Translations under genes and position numbers: made by a program | Notes under the pieces: model-generated | Database searches by the model: none | What the model was told of the DNA's origin: nothing | Seen by the model: only the letters and a program-made list of their open reading frames with translations | Assembly: GCA_029261435.1 (NCBI GenBank) | Contig: JAJDBI010000098.1 | Span: 1-16,079, forward strand | DNA from: Nitrospinaceae bacterium | GTDB taxonomy: Bacteria > Nitrospinota > Nitrospinia > Nitrospinales > VA-1 | Length of the DNA: 16,079 bases | Direction of reading: 5' to 3' | Part shown: positions 1 to 6,576 of the stretch, piece after piece | How the letters are laid out: each line of letters starts with the position of its first letter | Numbering within the stretch: position 1 is the first letter of the stretch

Positions 1-226
1 CCCACCTCCCCACCATTAAATTGCAATAATTCATACACTTTTCTAAAATAATTGCCATAAATCACCACCACATCAACAGGCTGAACCCAATTAGAATATT
101 TAAACACTTTTTAAGTTCTTTATTTACACATACTTAAGGAACTTGTCCTTTATCAATCACTTTTGGCCTGTTTATTGCTTATATTTAAGTAAAATGGAGT
201 AGTTATAAAAATTTGGGGCGAGATCT

Positions 227-613
227 ATGAATCTTAAAAAAAAACTAAACAAAGGTGAAGTCATTTTCCATGAGGGAAACCCAAGCGATTGTGCCTATAT
301 AATTGGAGCGGGCTCCATAGAAATTCTTGAAAGCACCCCAAGCGGGCAGAAAGTTTTGGGGGTCCTGGAAAATAACGAAATTTTTGGAGAAATGGGCCTG
401 ATTGACGGCTTACCACGCTCAGCGACCGCACGGGCTCGGAAAGATTCGGTGGTTTACATATTAACGCCTGAAACCTTTGACAACCTGGTCCAAAAAAATC
501 CTGAATCCTTACTCCCTATTATGAAAATTCTGAGCAGTAGACTAAGGGAAACAATGAATTGCTTGAAACAGGGTTACAAACTTCCTGGCGCAGATAGACG
601 TTTAGCGGTTTAA
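227..613 (+). CDS. Stand-alone cyclic nucleotide-binding domain protein, copy 1
   Basis: This 128-residue protein is essentially one cNMP-binding (CAP/PKA-type) beta-roll. It opens with GEVIFHEGNPSDCAYII, typical of the first strands of the roll. At about residues 50-67 it has the phosphate-binding cassette FGEMGLIDGLPRSATA, keeping both the Glu that contacts the ribose hydroxyl and the Arg that contacts the cyclic phosphate in the family. The C-terminal part is a helix (SRLRETMNCLKQ) without room for a DNA-binding helix-turn-helix, kinase or channel domain. A GGGGCGAG purine stretch precedes the ATG. It is the first of four similar genes in the same direction. The fold and ligand class are well supported. 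The ligand (cAMP or cGMP) and the partner cannot be read from the sequence; a sensor or adaptor role is inference. Confidence 0.88.
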   Translation: MNLKKKLNKGEVIFHEGNPSDCAYIIGAGSIEILESTPSGQKVLGVLENNEIFGEMGLIDGLPRSATARARKDSVVYILTPETFDNLVQKNPESLLPIMKILSSRLRETMNCLKQGYKLPGADRRLAV

Positions 614-665
614 AGAATTTGAGGCAGGGCCATTTTATATTTAACAGAAAAGTCGGTGCGTTTTC

Positions 666-1067
666 ATGAAAAAAGTTACTTACAAAAAGTTTGATCTAAT
701 CTTCACCGAAGGCCTGCCGGGTGATTGCGCTTACATGATTGACAAGGGAAGGATCGCAATTGTATCGGGTAAGGATATTCATGATAAACACAAAGTTCTA
801 GCTATATTACACAAAAATGCCATATTTGGAGAGATGGCCTTGATCGATGAAGAAGTTCGTTCCGCTACAGCTTTTGCTCTTGAAGACTGCACGCTTTCAG
901 TCATTACCCCAAAGACGCTGCACTATTTAATTGAAAATGAACCTTTGACATTAAGTCCACTTTTGGAAGTTTTATCGCAGCGATTGCGACAAACCACAAG
1001 ATTATTGAGAGATGAAATGAAGAACCGGCGTCGTGGTGAGCTGGCAATACCCGCGGGGAAAGGCTAG
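666..1067 (+). CDS. Stand-alone cyclic nucleotide-binding domain protein, copy 2
   Basis: This 133-residue single-domain protein is a paralogue of the gene upstream, 52 bases away. It has the roll opening (FTEGLPGDCAYMIDKG) and a cassette reading FGEMALIDEEVRSATA. The ligand-binding Glu and Arg are kept, but the Pro usually found just before the Arg is replaced by Val, the most divergent cassette of the four. The C-terminal helix is followed by a basic tail (KNRRRGELAIPAGKG), again with no output domain. The ribosome-binding site before its ATG is poor, so translation may depend on readthrough from upstream. The next gene starts 5 bases after its stop codon, consistent with an operon. Confidence 0.87.
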   Translation: MKKVTYKKFDLIFTEGLPGDCAYMIDKGRIAIVSGKDIHDKHKVLAILHKNAIFGEMALIDEEVRSATAFALEDCTLSVITPKTLHYLIENEPLTLSPLLEVLSQRLRQTTRLLRDEMKNRRRGELAIPAGKG

Positions 1068-1072
1068 GCGTC

Positions 1073-1498
1073 ATGGAACACAACACTACAACCTTTTATA
1101 AAGGTGAAATCATCTTCATGGAAGGGCAAACCAGTAGCTGTGCTTACATTATTAACTCGGGTCTTGTCGGTGTCTATCGAGAAGATTCCTCAGGCAATCG
1201 GTCCCTGGTCCGCAAACTGGGCAATAATGACATGTTTGGAGAAATGGGTTTGATAGACAAGTATCCTCGCTCGGCAACAGCCATTGCTCTGCAAGACACT
1301 CAGTGCACGATCATTGAAAGATACAGGTTTAATTACCTGACAAAATTCAACCCACACTTCATGACCACCCTGATTAAGTCATTAACAGAAAAACTGCGAT
1401 CTACCATCATTAATCTAAACAAAATATCACCTGCAAATAGAACCACCTCACCAAATAAAACCAGCCTGTACGGATTTTTTCACAAAAAAGGAGACTAG
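1073..1498 (+). CDS. Stand-alone cyclic nucleotide-binding domain protein, copy 3
   Basis: This 141-residue member of the cassette begins with YKGEIIFMEGQTSSCAYII and carries FGEMGLIDKYPRSATA, with the cyclic-phosphate Arg and ribose Glu intact. It has a slightly longer C-terminal tail rich in Asn, Thr and Ser that ends in a Lys-rich stretch; no known output domain is visible there. It starts 5 bases after the previous stop and ends 4 bases before the next start, so the four genes are almost certainly co-transcribed. A long reading frame on the opposite strand over its 3' end is a shadow without family similarity. Confidence 0.87.
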   Translation: MEHNTTTFYKGEIIFMEGQTSSCAYIINSGLVGVYREDSSGNRSLVRKLGNNDMFGEMGLIDKYPRSATAIALQDTQCTIIERYRFNYLTKFNPHFMTTLIKSLTEKLRSTIINLNKISPANRTTSPNKTSLYGFFHKKGD

Positions 1499-1502
1499 AA
1501 AG

Positions 1503-1862
1503 ATGAAAGTCATGCACTTTAAACCGGGAGAAGTTGTATTCGAAGAAAACAGCCCCAGTGATTTCGCCTATCTCGTCGAAGAAGGAAAGTTTGAAGTTTC
1601 CAAGGTATGCAATGGGCGAAAACAGGTCATTGGTATCCTTAAGGCAAAAGATATTTTCGGAGAAATGGGATTGATAGACGGCCAGCCACGGTCTGCAACG
1701 GTTACCGCTCTTGACGACAGTGAAGTGTCTGTTATTACCCAAGAGTGTTTCCACACCATGGAGAAAACCAATCCTGAGGCTCTGGTTCCTCTATTACGAG
1801 TGCTTTCAGCACGAATCCGTGATTCCTACAAGCTGTCAAACATCAAGAGTGCTTCTTTCTGA
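1503..1862 (+). CDS. Stand-alone cyclic nucleotide-binding domain protein, copy 4
   Basis: This is the shortest copy (119 residues) and close to a minimal cNMP-binding domain. It opens with KPGEVVFEENSPSDFAYLVEEG and has the cassette FGEMGLIDGQPRSATV with the Glu and Arg retained. Copies 1, 2 and 3 have Cys in the DCAY/SCAY position where this one has Phe. The final helix (LLRVLSARIRDSYKLS) is short. AAGGAG lies about ten bases before the ATG, the clearest ribosome-binding site of the four. The gene ends the cassette: an inverted repeat and a promoter-like region follow. Its function beyond nucleotide binding is unknown. Confidence 0.87.
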   Translation: MKVMHFKPGEVVFEENSPSDFAYLVEEGKFEVSKVCNGRKQVIGILKAKDIFGEMGLIDGQPRSATVTALDDSEVSVITQECFHTMEKTNPEALVPLLRVLSARIRDSYKLSNIKSASF

Positions 1863-1896
1863 GTATTCGCACGTTTCCAAGCCTCCCACCAACCCC

Positions 1897-1921
1897 TAAC
1901 CTATTTGTTTACAATAGGTTA
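1897..1921. repeat. 9-bp perfect inverted repeat after the CNBD cassette
   Basis: TAACCTATT and its exact reverse complement AATAGGTTA flank a 7-base spacer. The element lies 35 bases after the last CNBD stop codon. There is no T-run after it, so it is a weak terminator candidate. It overlaps possible -35 sequences (TTGTTT or TTTACA) upstream of a TATAAA at 1929-1934, so it could be an operator for the glycosyltransferase operon. The sequence shows only the symmetry; the role is inference. Confidence 0.45.
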
Positions 1922-1934
1922 TATTTCATATAAA
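1905..1934 (+). promoter_or_regulatory. Candidate sigma70-type promoter for the GT2-DUF2304-GT4 operon
   Basis: TATAAA at 1929-1934 matches five of six bases of the -10 consensus. Upstream, TTGTTT at 1905-1910 gives an 18-base spacer, while the better-matching TTTACA at 1908-1913 gives only 15. The element sits inside the inverted repeat noted at 1897-1921. It implies a leader of roughly 175 bases before the GT2 start. Judged by eye only. Confidence 0.35.
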
Positions 1935-1971
1935 ATGGTGGCGGATTAAAGGTCAAGTTTGTTTCGTAAAA

Positions 1972-2046
1972 AACCGTTTTATAAGTGTGTACCTCAGTAA
2001 TTAAACGGTTCGGCCCTGATTCGTGAGCTAATTTTGTATAACGGTT
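1972..2046. repeat. Three AACGGTT boxes, two forming an 8-bp inverted repeat
   Basis: AACCGTTT at 1972-1979 is the exact reverse complement of AAACGGTT at 2003-2010, with 23 bases between. A third AACGGTT occurs at 2040-2046 in the same orientation as the second. They lie in the leader between the candidate promoter and the GT2 start codon. They could be a regulator's binding sites or an RNA hairpin in the leader; neither is proven. Confidence 0.4.
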
Positions 2047-2116
2047 ACAAAAGATCCCGAAGACATCAGGCTGACTCAAAGATGATTTTTCATTATGTAT
2101 TTACGATCTCCGGTGA

Positions 2117-2941
2117 ATGAAAACTCTCAGCTACCAAACTTTCAAACCTCAGACACAGCCACAAAATGAGTCGGCGGTTATCCAGATGGATGATGTAGCG
2201 GAAACCTTTTCGTCCCAGGAGCCCTTGACCAGACCACCTAAAACTCTAATCATCATTCCCGCCTATAATGAAGAGAAAAATATAGGCGCGGTCCTTGAGG
2301 GTATCCAAAAAAAATCACCTGGACTCCCTATATTGGTGATCAATGATGGTTCTTCTGACAACACAGAAAAAGTAGTCCTCGAGCACAACGCAGAAGTCAT
2401 TACCCTACCCTACAACTCGGGCTATGGCATCGCCCTGCAAACAGGATTTTTATATGCCGTAAAAAATGATTTCTCTATCGTGGTTCAAATGGACTCCGAT
2501 GGCCAGCACGACCCTGCAGATATTAAGAACCTGATCGAAACAGTTCAGAAGGACGATTGTGACGTGGTGATTGGTTCACGGTTTTTGAGCAAAGATTCTT
2601 ATAAATCTTCTCTGGCCCGCCATGCAGGAATGCTGTTATTTGGTAGCATTGCTTCTCTTTTGTGCGGACAAAAAGTCACCGACCCCACTTCAGGATTTCA
2701 AGCACTCAAGGGATCGGCCATCCAGTTTGTCGCTAGCGATAATTATCCACCCGACTACCCAGATGCCGACTTTATTATTCTGATGAACCGTTGTGGATTT
2801 AAGGTTAAGGAAATTCCGGTAACCATGCACGCTAGTCCAGTGAAAGAATCCATGCATCATGGGCACAAAACGATTTACTATGTTTTTAAAATGTTTCTTT
2901 CAATCTTTGTAACCCTGTTAAGAAAATCTTCTAAAAGGTAA
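2117..2941 (+). CDS. Family 2 glycosyltransferase (dolichyl/undecaprenyl-phosphate sugar synthase-like)
   Basis: This 274-residue protein is a GT-A fold transferase expected to move a sugar from a nucleotide donor to a lipid-phosphate or glycan acceptor at the inner face of the cytoplasmic membrane. The GT2 domain starts near residue 43 with TLIIIPAYNEEKNIG, followed by VINDGSSDNT (about 74-83) and the metal-binding DSD at 126-128 within QMDSDGQHD. Later come VIGSRF and DPTSGFQAL, usual in DPM1-like enzymes. The first 40 residues are a polar extension; the ATG at 2117 has a weak ribosome-binding site, and the ATG at residue 24 is a possible alternative start. The next gene, a DUF2304 membrane protein, starts 3 bases after its stop, a pairing commonly seen with such GT2 enzymes. 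Family call is firm; donor and acceptor are unknown. Confidence 0.92.
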   Translation: MKTLSYQTFKPQTQPQNESAVIQMDDVAETFSSQEPLTRPPKTLIIIPAYNEEKNIGAVLEGIQKKSPGLPILVINDGSSDNTEKVVLEHNAEVITLPYNSGYGIALQTGFLYAVKNDFSIVVQMDSDGQHDPADIKNLIETVQKDDCDVVIGSRFLSKDSYKSSLARHAGMLLFGSIASLLCGQKVTDPTSGFQALKGSAIQFVASDNYPPDYPDADFIILMNRCGFKVKEIPVTMHASPVKESMHHGHKTIYYVFKMFLSIFVTLLRKSSKR

Positions 2942-2944
2942 TCC

Positions 2945-3343
2945 ATGCCTCCTCGAATTCAAATAATTTCTATTTTAATATGCATCTTCCTGGTCGCATA
3001 TGTATTTGAACTGGTCAGAAGAAAGCACTTGAGCGAAGAGTACTCAATGGGCTGGCTTGTTACGGGAACCTTAATGCTCATCCTTTCTGTTTCTGAAGAT
3101 GCCATAAGTTGGGTTTCAGGCCTGGTTGGAGCCACGTTATTCACTTCCACATTATTCTTTTTCGGGCTCTTATTCCTCATGATCATTTGCCTGCATTTTT
3201 CTATTCGTATTTCCGCCTTAACAACGCAGGTGCGCACCCTGACACAGCATGTTGGAATTCTGGATCACGAGAAAAAAGTACTTGAAAAGAAAATCCATCA
3301 ACCCCCCTGGCAAACCGGCGCTTCCAACCTGGAGCAGATTTGA
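2945..3343 (+). CDS. DUF2304 family small membrane protein
   Basis: This 132-residue protein has three hydrophobic segments (about residues 5-21, 38-56 and 62-84). Between the first two is the hallmark LVRRKHLSEEYSMGWL, which matches DUF2304 proteins. After the last membrane segment comes a predicted coiled-coil stretch (TTQVRTLTQHVGILDHEKK), then a Pro-rich tail. DUF2304 proteins are typically encoded beside a GT2 enzyme and are thought to anchor or assist it, much as small DPM subunits do in eukaryotes; that role is inferred here from the gene order. AAAAGG just before the ATG spans the end of the GT2 gene, and its TGA overlaps the TTG start of the next gene. Confidence 0.88.
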   Translation: MPPRIQIISILICIFLVAYVFELVRRKHLSEEYSMGWLVTGTLMLILSVSEDAISWVSGLVGATLFTSTLFFFGLLFLMIICLHFSIRISALTTQVRTLTQHVGILDHEKKVLEKKIHQPPWQTGASNLEQI

Positions 3344-4463
3344 AAATCCTACGCACCATAGAAACCTTTCTACCCTATATTTGTGGCCCCGCGAACCAGG
3401 CATTTCAAATTTCGCAACACCTTGAGGAAGAAGGGATCTCGTCTCCAGTCTTCACAACTTATTCAGATATTTCCCCTGACCTCCCTCAGTCAGAAAAAAT
3501 AGGTCATGTGTCTGTTCACCGGTTCAAGTCACAATTAAAAATCATGCGCTACATTATCAGCGCAGGAATGCTATCTCACTTTAAAAACTTTGATATTTTA
3601 CACAGCCACAATTACCGAAATTTTCAAACCGATAGCGGTTTTTTTTTGCGCTCTTAAAGCAAAAACCTTTCATTTTAAATACCCACGGCTCCCTTCTAGG
3701 ATTCAAAAACTATCTCCCCTCTTTTATCCAGCAACTCCCTTATCACGCTTACGACTGGATCACCTTAAAAACTTCGGCGAAAAGAGCTCAGGCCATCATT
3801 GTCTCCTCAAAGTTTGAATATGAAGATGCTCTGGAGTTTGGAATCCCTAAGGATAAAATTCATGTCATACCTATGGGCATCAAGGTAGACGATACGAAGA
3901 AAGTCGTCAAAAACACCCTGCAACTTCTTTTTGTTGGCCGAATAGCAAGGGTACGGCGCATCGAACTTTTGATTCAGACTGTTGAAAAATTAACGTTCCC
4001 GTTTCATTTAACCATCGTTGGGGGGGAAGAGAAAACCAGTAGTGTCACCCGATCAGGCTACTTAAAAGAATTAAAGGACCTCGCCCAAAAGCTGAGCTTA
4101 AACAATAGAATTAGTTTCACGGGTAGAAAAACACAGGAGGAATTAAAGGAGTATTACAGAATGGCCGACATATTTGTGTACCCTTCCAAATACGAAAATT
4201 TTGGGCAACCTCTCCTTGAGGCCGGAGCCCATGGACTGCCAATTGTCGCTACCCCTGTGGGTGTCGCTCGTGACATTATCATCGACGGGGAAACCGGTTA
4301 TTTAACTTCTGACGACCCAAAAGCAATCAGCGATCGAATTTATCTGTTACAGGACAATGTCCTTAGACAACAAATGGGAACTCAAATCAAAAACCTTATC
4401 CGAAAAAATTTTGACTGGGGAAATATCATGAATCAATATCTCGGCCTTTATAATTCTTTATAG
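3340..4463 (+). CDS. Family 4 glycosyltransferase, interrupted by a -1 frameshift at a T9 run
   Basis: Read straight, the frame opens at a TTG (3340, overlapping the upstream TGA) and stops at 3655-3657 after 105 residues. From 3639 the reading frame one base back is open without a stop to 4463 and continues the same protein: NFQTDSG, then FFFALLKQKPFILNTHGS, then SSKFEYEDALEFGIPKDKIH. The joined product is 374 residues, a normal GT4 length. The N-terminal half has GPANQAFQISQHL; the C-terminal half has LLFVGRIARV, ISFTGRKTQEELKEYYRMAD and the donor-binding EX7E motif in ENFGQPLLEAGAHGLPIVA. The break falls exactly in the nine T at 3639-3647; a ten-T run would restore the frame. It could be a sequencing error, a phase-variable switch, a slippage site or a fresh mutation. 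The enzyme probably adds a sugar to a surface glycan. Confidence 0.85.
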
Positions 4464-4539
4464 CCTGCTGATTAAAAACCTGTCCGTTCTACTCTATAAA
4501 TATTGGGGGCTCATTGACGGTGTTCTGTAAGTCGTCAGC

Positions 4540-5559
4540 TCAAACTTTCAGTTGTTTGCGGGACATTACGTAATCAATTGCGATCAAAACATATGGAATC
4601 ACAAGTGGAAACAAACTATGCAACATACGCCCGGCATTGGAGCTTAGAACCGTGTATGCAAATGCAATGGGAATGATCCAAAAGAGGAAACGTGGGATTT
4701 CATAATAGGTATCAATCTTTTTGAACTCAATCCAGGCTCCCAATAAGGCAATCAACCAGAATACTGAGAAGGGTGAAAAAAGGTCATGCCAGCCTGCTAA
4801 AGAGAAATAACTTTGGCTGAGGTTTTCCAATCCTGATGAAAGATGGCTTGTGATCGTAACAAGAATTGGATCCCCTGACTTGGGAACATAAGGTGAAGCG
4901 GCGGTGACCAGACTCCTCACCCAAAAGAGATTGGCAAAAGACACCGACAAAGACAGAAGAATAAGTTTGCGATTTATTGTTTTCAGCAAAAGCGGAAGAA
5001 ATAAAAACGGCACCGTTGTCTCTTTAGTGAGAATTAGAAGTGGCGTCAGCAGGCAGAGCAGCATTGAACGTTGAGTCAAACAAAAATAGACAATGACAAT
5101 AATTGCCAGATAGTATAAGGAGTCCACCATTGGCCCTCCTGTCGAAAGAATCGTAATTCGACTCCCCAAAAATATAAACACTCCCATCAAAGACCGCTCA
5201 GGTTTAAACTTCAACTCAATAAGAAAGAGATATAAAAATAAACCCGCCAGGCTTGTAATTAGGTAATTGACAACATAAAAACTAAGCGCATCAATCACAT
5301 GTAATTGATCAGAAGCAATCAAAGGTCGGGTCACATCCCGAACGAGGTCTGCAAGAAAAGGAATGATGATGCGGTAGCGATGGATCGAGGCAATATCAGA
5401 ATCGCCGTTTGACATGGCAAGGTAACTCAGTGAATCACCCAATCCCTTCGGATCGGTCCAGTCAAAATGGAGAAACTGCTGAAAGCTCACGCCATAGTTG
5501 AAACCTAGTATGACTATCACTACGAGGAACATTTTGGCGGTTTTTTCTGTAATCTTCAT
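4540..5559 (-). CDS. Multi-pass membrane protein, possible GT-C-type glycosyltransferase
   Basis: This 339-residue protein has about eight or nine hydrophobic segments, the first at residues 9-27 and the last near 312-330. Between the first and second is a long extracytoplasmic-type loop with GDSLSYLAMSNGD and HRYRIIIPFLADLV, resembling the acidic first loop of GT-C enzymes that use lipid-linked sugars. LTKETTVPFLFLPLLL and GRMLHSLFPLVIPY are also typical of such polytopic proteins. I do not recognise a named family with certainty, so the transferase role is inference from topology and neighbours. It starts 12 bases after the stop of the metallo-beta-lactamase-fold gene and is probably the last gene of the prfB operon. 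It converges with the GT4 gene; the 76 bases between their stops hold no clear terminator, only a weak 5-bp inverted repeat at 4515-4537. Confidence 0.72.
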   Translation of the reverse strand: MKITEKTAKMFLVVIVILGFNYGVSFQQFLHFDWTDPKGLGDSLSYLAMSNGDSDIASIHRYRIIIPFLADLVRDVTRPLIASDQLHVIDALSFYVVNYLITSLAGLFLYLFLIELKFKPERSLMGVFIFLGSRITILSTGGPMVDSLYYLAIIVIVYFCLTQRSMLLCLLTPLLILTKETTVPFLFLPLLLKTINRKLILLSLSVSFANLFWVRSLVTAASPYVPKSGDPILVTITSHLSSGLENLSQSYFSLAGWHDLFSPFSVFWLIALLGAWIEFKKIDTYYEIPRFLFWIIPIAFAYTVLSSNAGRMLHSLFPLVIPYVLIAIDYVMSRKQLKV

Positions 5560-5571
5560 TCTTTGCTTCTC

Positions 5572-6576
5572 TTATCCGTGAAAAGCTTCCTGAGCCTCAT
5601 TATAAAACTGTTCCCGGCAGCCCTTGTGCCGGGATGAAAAATGAAAGACCTGCAATTGTTTAACGCCCGCCTCGCGGGCCAAAGTCCCTGCTTGACGGGA
5701 TGTCAGGTGATAACGCGCCTGTCCTCGTTCTTCCTCATCGGCTAGAAAAGGTGATTCACAGAAAAAAATATCTGCGGAATCCACCAATCCCACAATCTTC
5801 TTTCTATTGCGATCGTTAAAAACCGTATCCACCACATAGCCAATTTTTTGTCCCGGGAAAACTTCTACCAAGTCGTTCTTAAGCTGCTCCAGGGGGATGT
5901 TTTCCGTACGGAAACCATCAGGCTCCTTGAATGGTACTTCAATCAGTGTAGATTCAGAGTCATCTCTCAACACACTTTTCTTCAATTTATTGAGCCAAGG
6001 TCCCGGCTCTGCTTTCATGGATTTCAACTTATCTTTGTCAATATTGACATGCGGTTTTTCTTCCAGCGCAAACCCCAAACACGGTACTCGGTGTTCCAAT
6101 ATCGCCGCGCGCACAGAGAAAGTGGGATCATCCACGATCATCCCATCGACAAAAGATTCTTGCCGTTCATCACAAAGTTGAAACCGTTCGATCGCCCGGA
6201 AGGTGCCTTTCAGCAAACCACTCTCACGCACTTCAACCACTTCGATGGTGAGCGATTCGTCATACTGGTCAACAAGGTTCCAAGTGAATCCTGCCAATTT
6301 ACCCGCCACATTTTGAATAATATTTTTCGGGCCAAAAATGGTCAGAGTTTTTTCCCGCCCAAAAAGTAATCTCAACAATCGATCGAAGCCAATGAAATGA
6401 TCAATATGAGTGTGGCTGACAAAAACATGCGAAACCTTTAGAAGGGCTCCATTCGACAAGGCAGACAAGTCACCCAGGTCAAATAACAGCGCTCGCTTTT
6501 GCAGAAGAAATTGCACCAGTAGTCCAGGGTCTCCAAACGGATCATTGATCAAGGCTGGCTGGATTCCCGATTTCAT
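5572..6576 (-). CDS. RNase Z-like metallo-beta-lactamase-fold hydrolase
   Basis: This 334-residue protein has the zinc-binding signature HTHIDH at 55-60, after a SHVFVS strand. It then has EHRVPCLGF (His162), a typical RNase Z motif, YVVDT with the metal-bridging Asp at 250, and FHFSSRH with His312 near the end. All positions needed for a two-zinc site are therefore visible. HLTSRQAGTLAREAGV before the last motif is also characteristic of this branch. True RNase Z trims tRNA 3' ends; whether this one acts on tRNA or is a related phosphodiesterase cannot be decided by eye, so no symbol is given. Its ATG overlaps the prfB TGA by four bases (ATGA), suggesting translational coupling. A fairly long plus-strand frame over it is a shadow. 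Confidence 0.87.
   Translation of the reverse strand: MKSGIQPALINDPFGDPGLLVQFLLQKRALLFDLGDLSALSNGALLKVSHVFVSHTHIDHFIGFDRLLRLLFGREKTLTIFGPKNIIQNVAGKLAGFTWNLVDQYDESLTIEVVEVRESGLLKGTFRAIERFQLCDERQESFVDGMIVDDPTFSVRAAILEHRVPCLGFALEEKPHVNIDKDKLKSMKAEPGPWLNKLKKSVLRDDSESTLIEVPFKEPDGFRTENIPLEQLKNDLVEVFPGQKIGYVVDTVFNDRNRKKIVGLVDSADIFFCESPFLADEEERGQARYHLTSRQAGTLAREAGVKQLQVFHFSSRHKGCREQFYNEAQEAFHG

Noticed and set aside
1..226. Search for a promoter or gene end before the CNBD cassette
   Set aside because: A TATAAA at 204-209 exists, but no -35 at an acceptable distance and no coding remnant was visible.
1410..1754. 114-codon minus-strand frame across CNBD copies 3 and 4
   Set aside because: Both plus-strand genes have conserved cNMP-binding motifs here; the antisense frame has none.
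3590..3817. 75-codon plus-strand frame in the middle of the GT4 gene
   Set aside because: It is a third frame with no family similarity. The neighbouring frame from 3639 carries the GT4 motifs without a stop, so this is a shadow.
4515..4537. TGACG/CGTCA inverted repeat between converging genes
   Set aside because: The stem is only 5 bp with a 13-base loop and no T-run on either side, so it was not called a terminator.
5848..6369. 173-codon plus-strand frame opposite the RNase Z-like gene
   Set aside because: The minus strand has clear zinc-binding motifs and operon spacing; the plus frame shows low-complexity Phe/Arg-rich translation typical of an antisense shadow.
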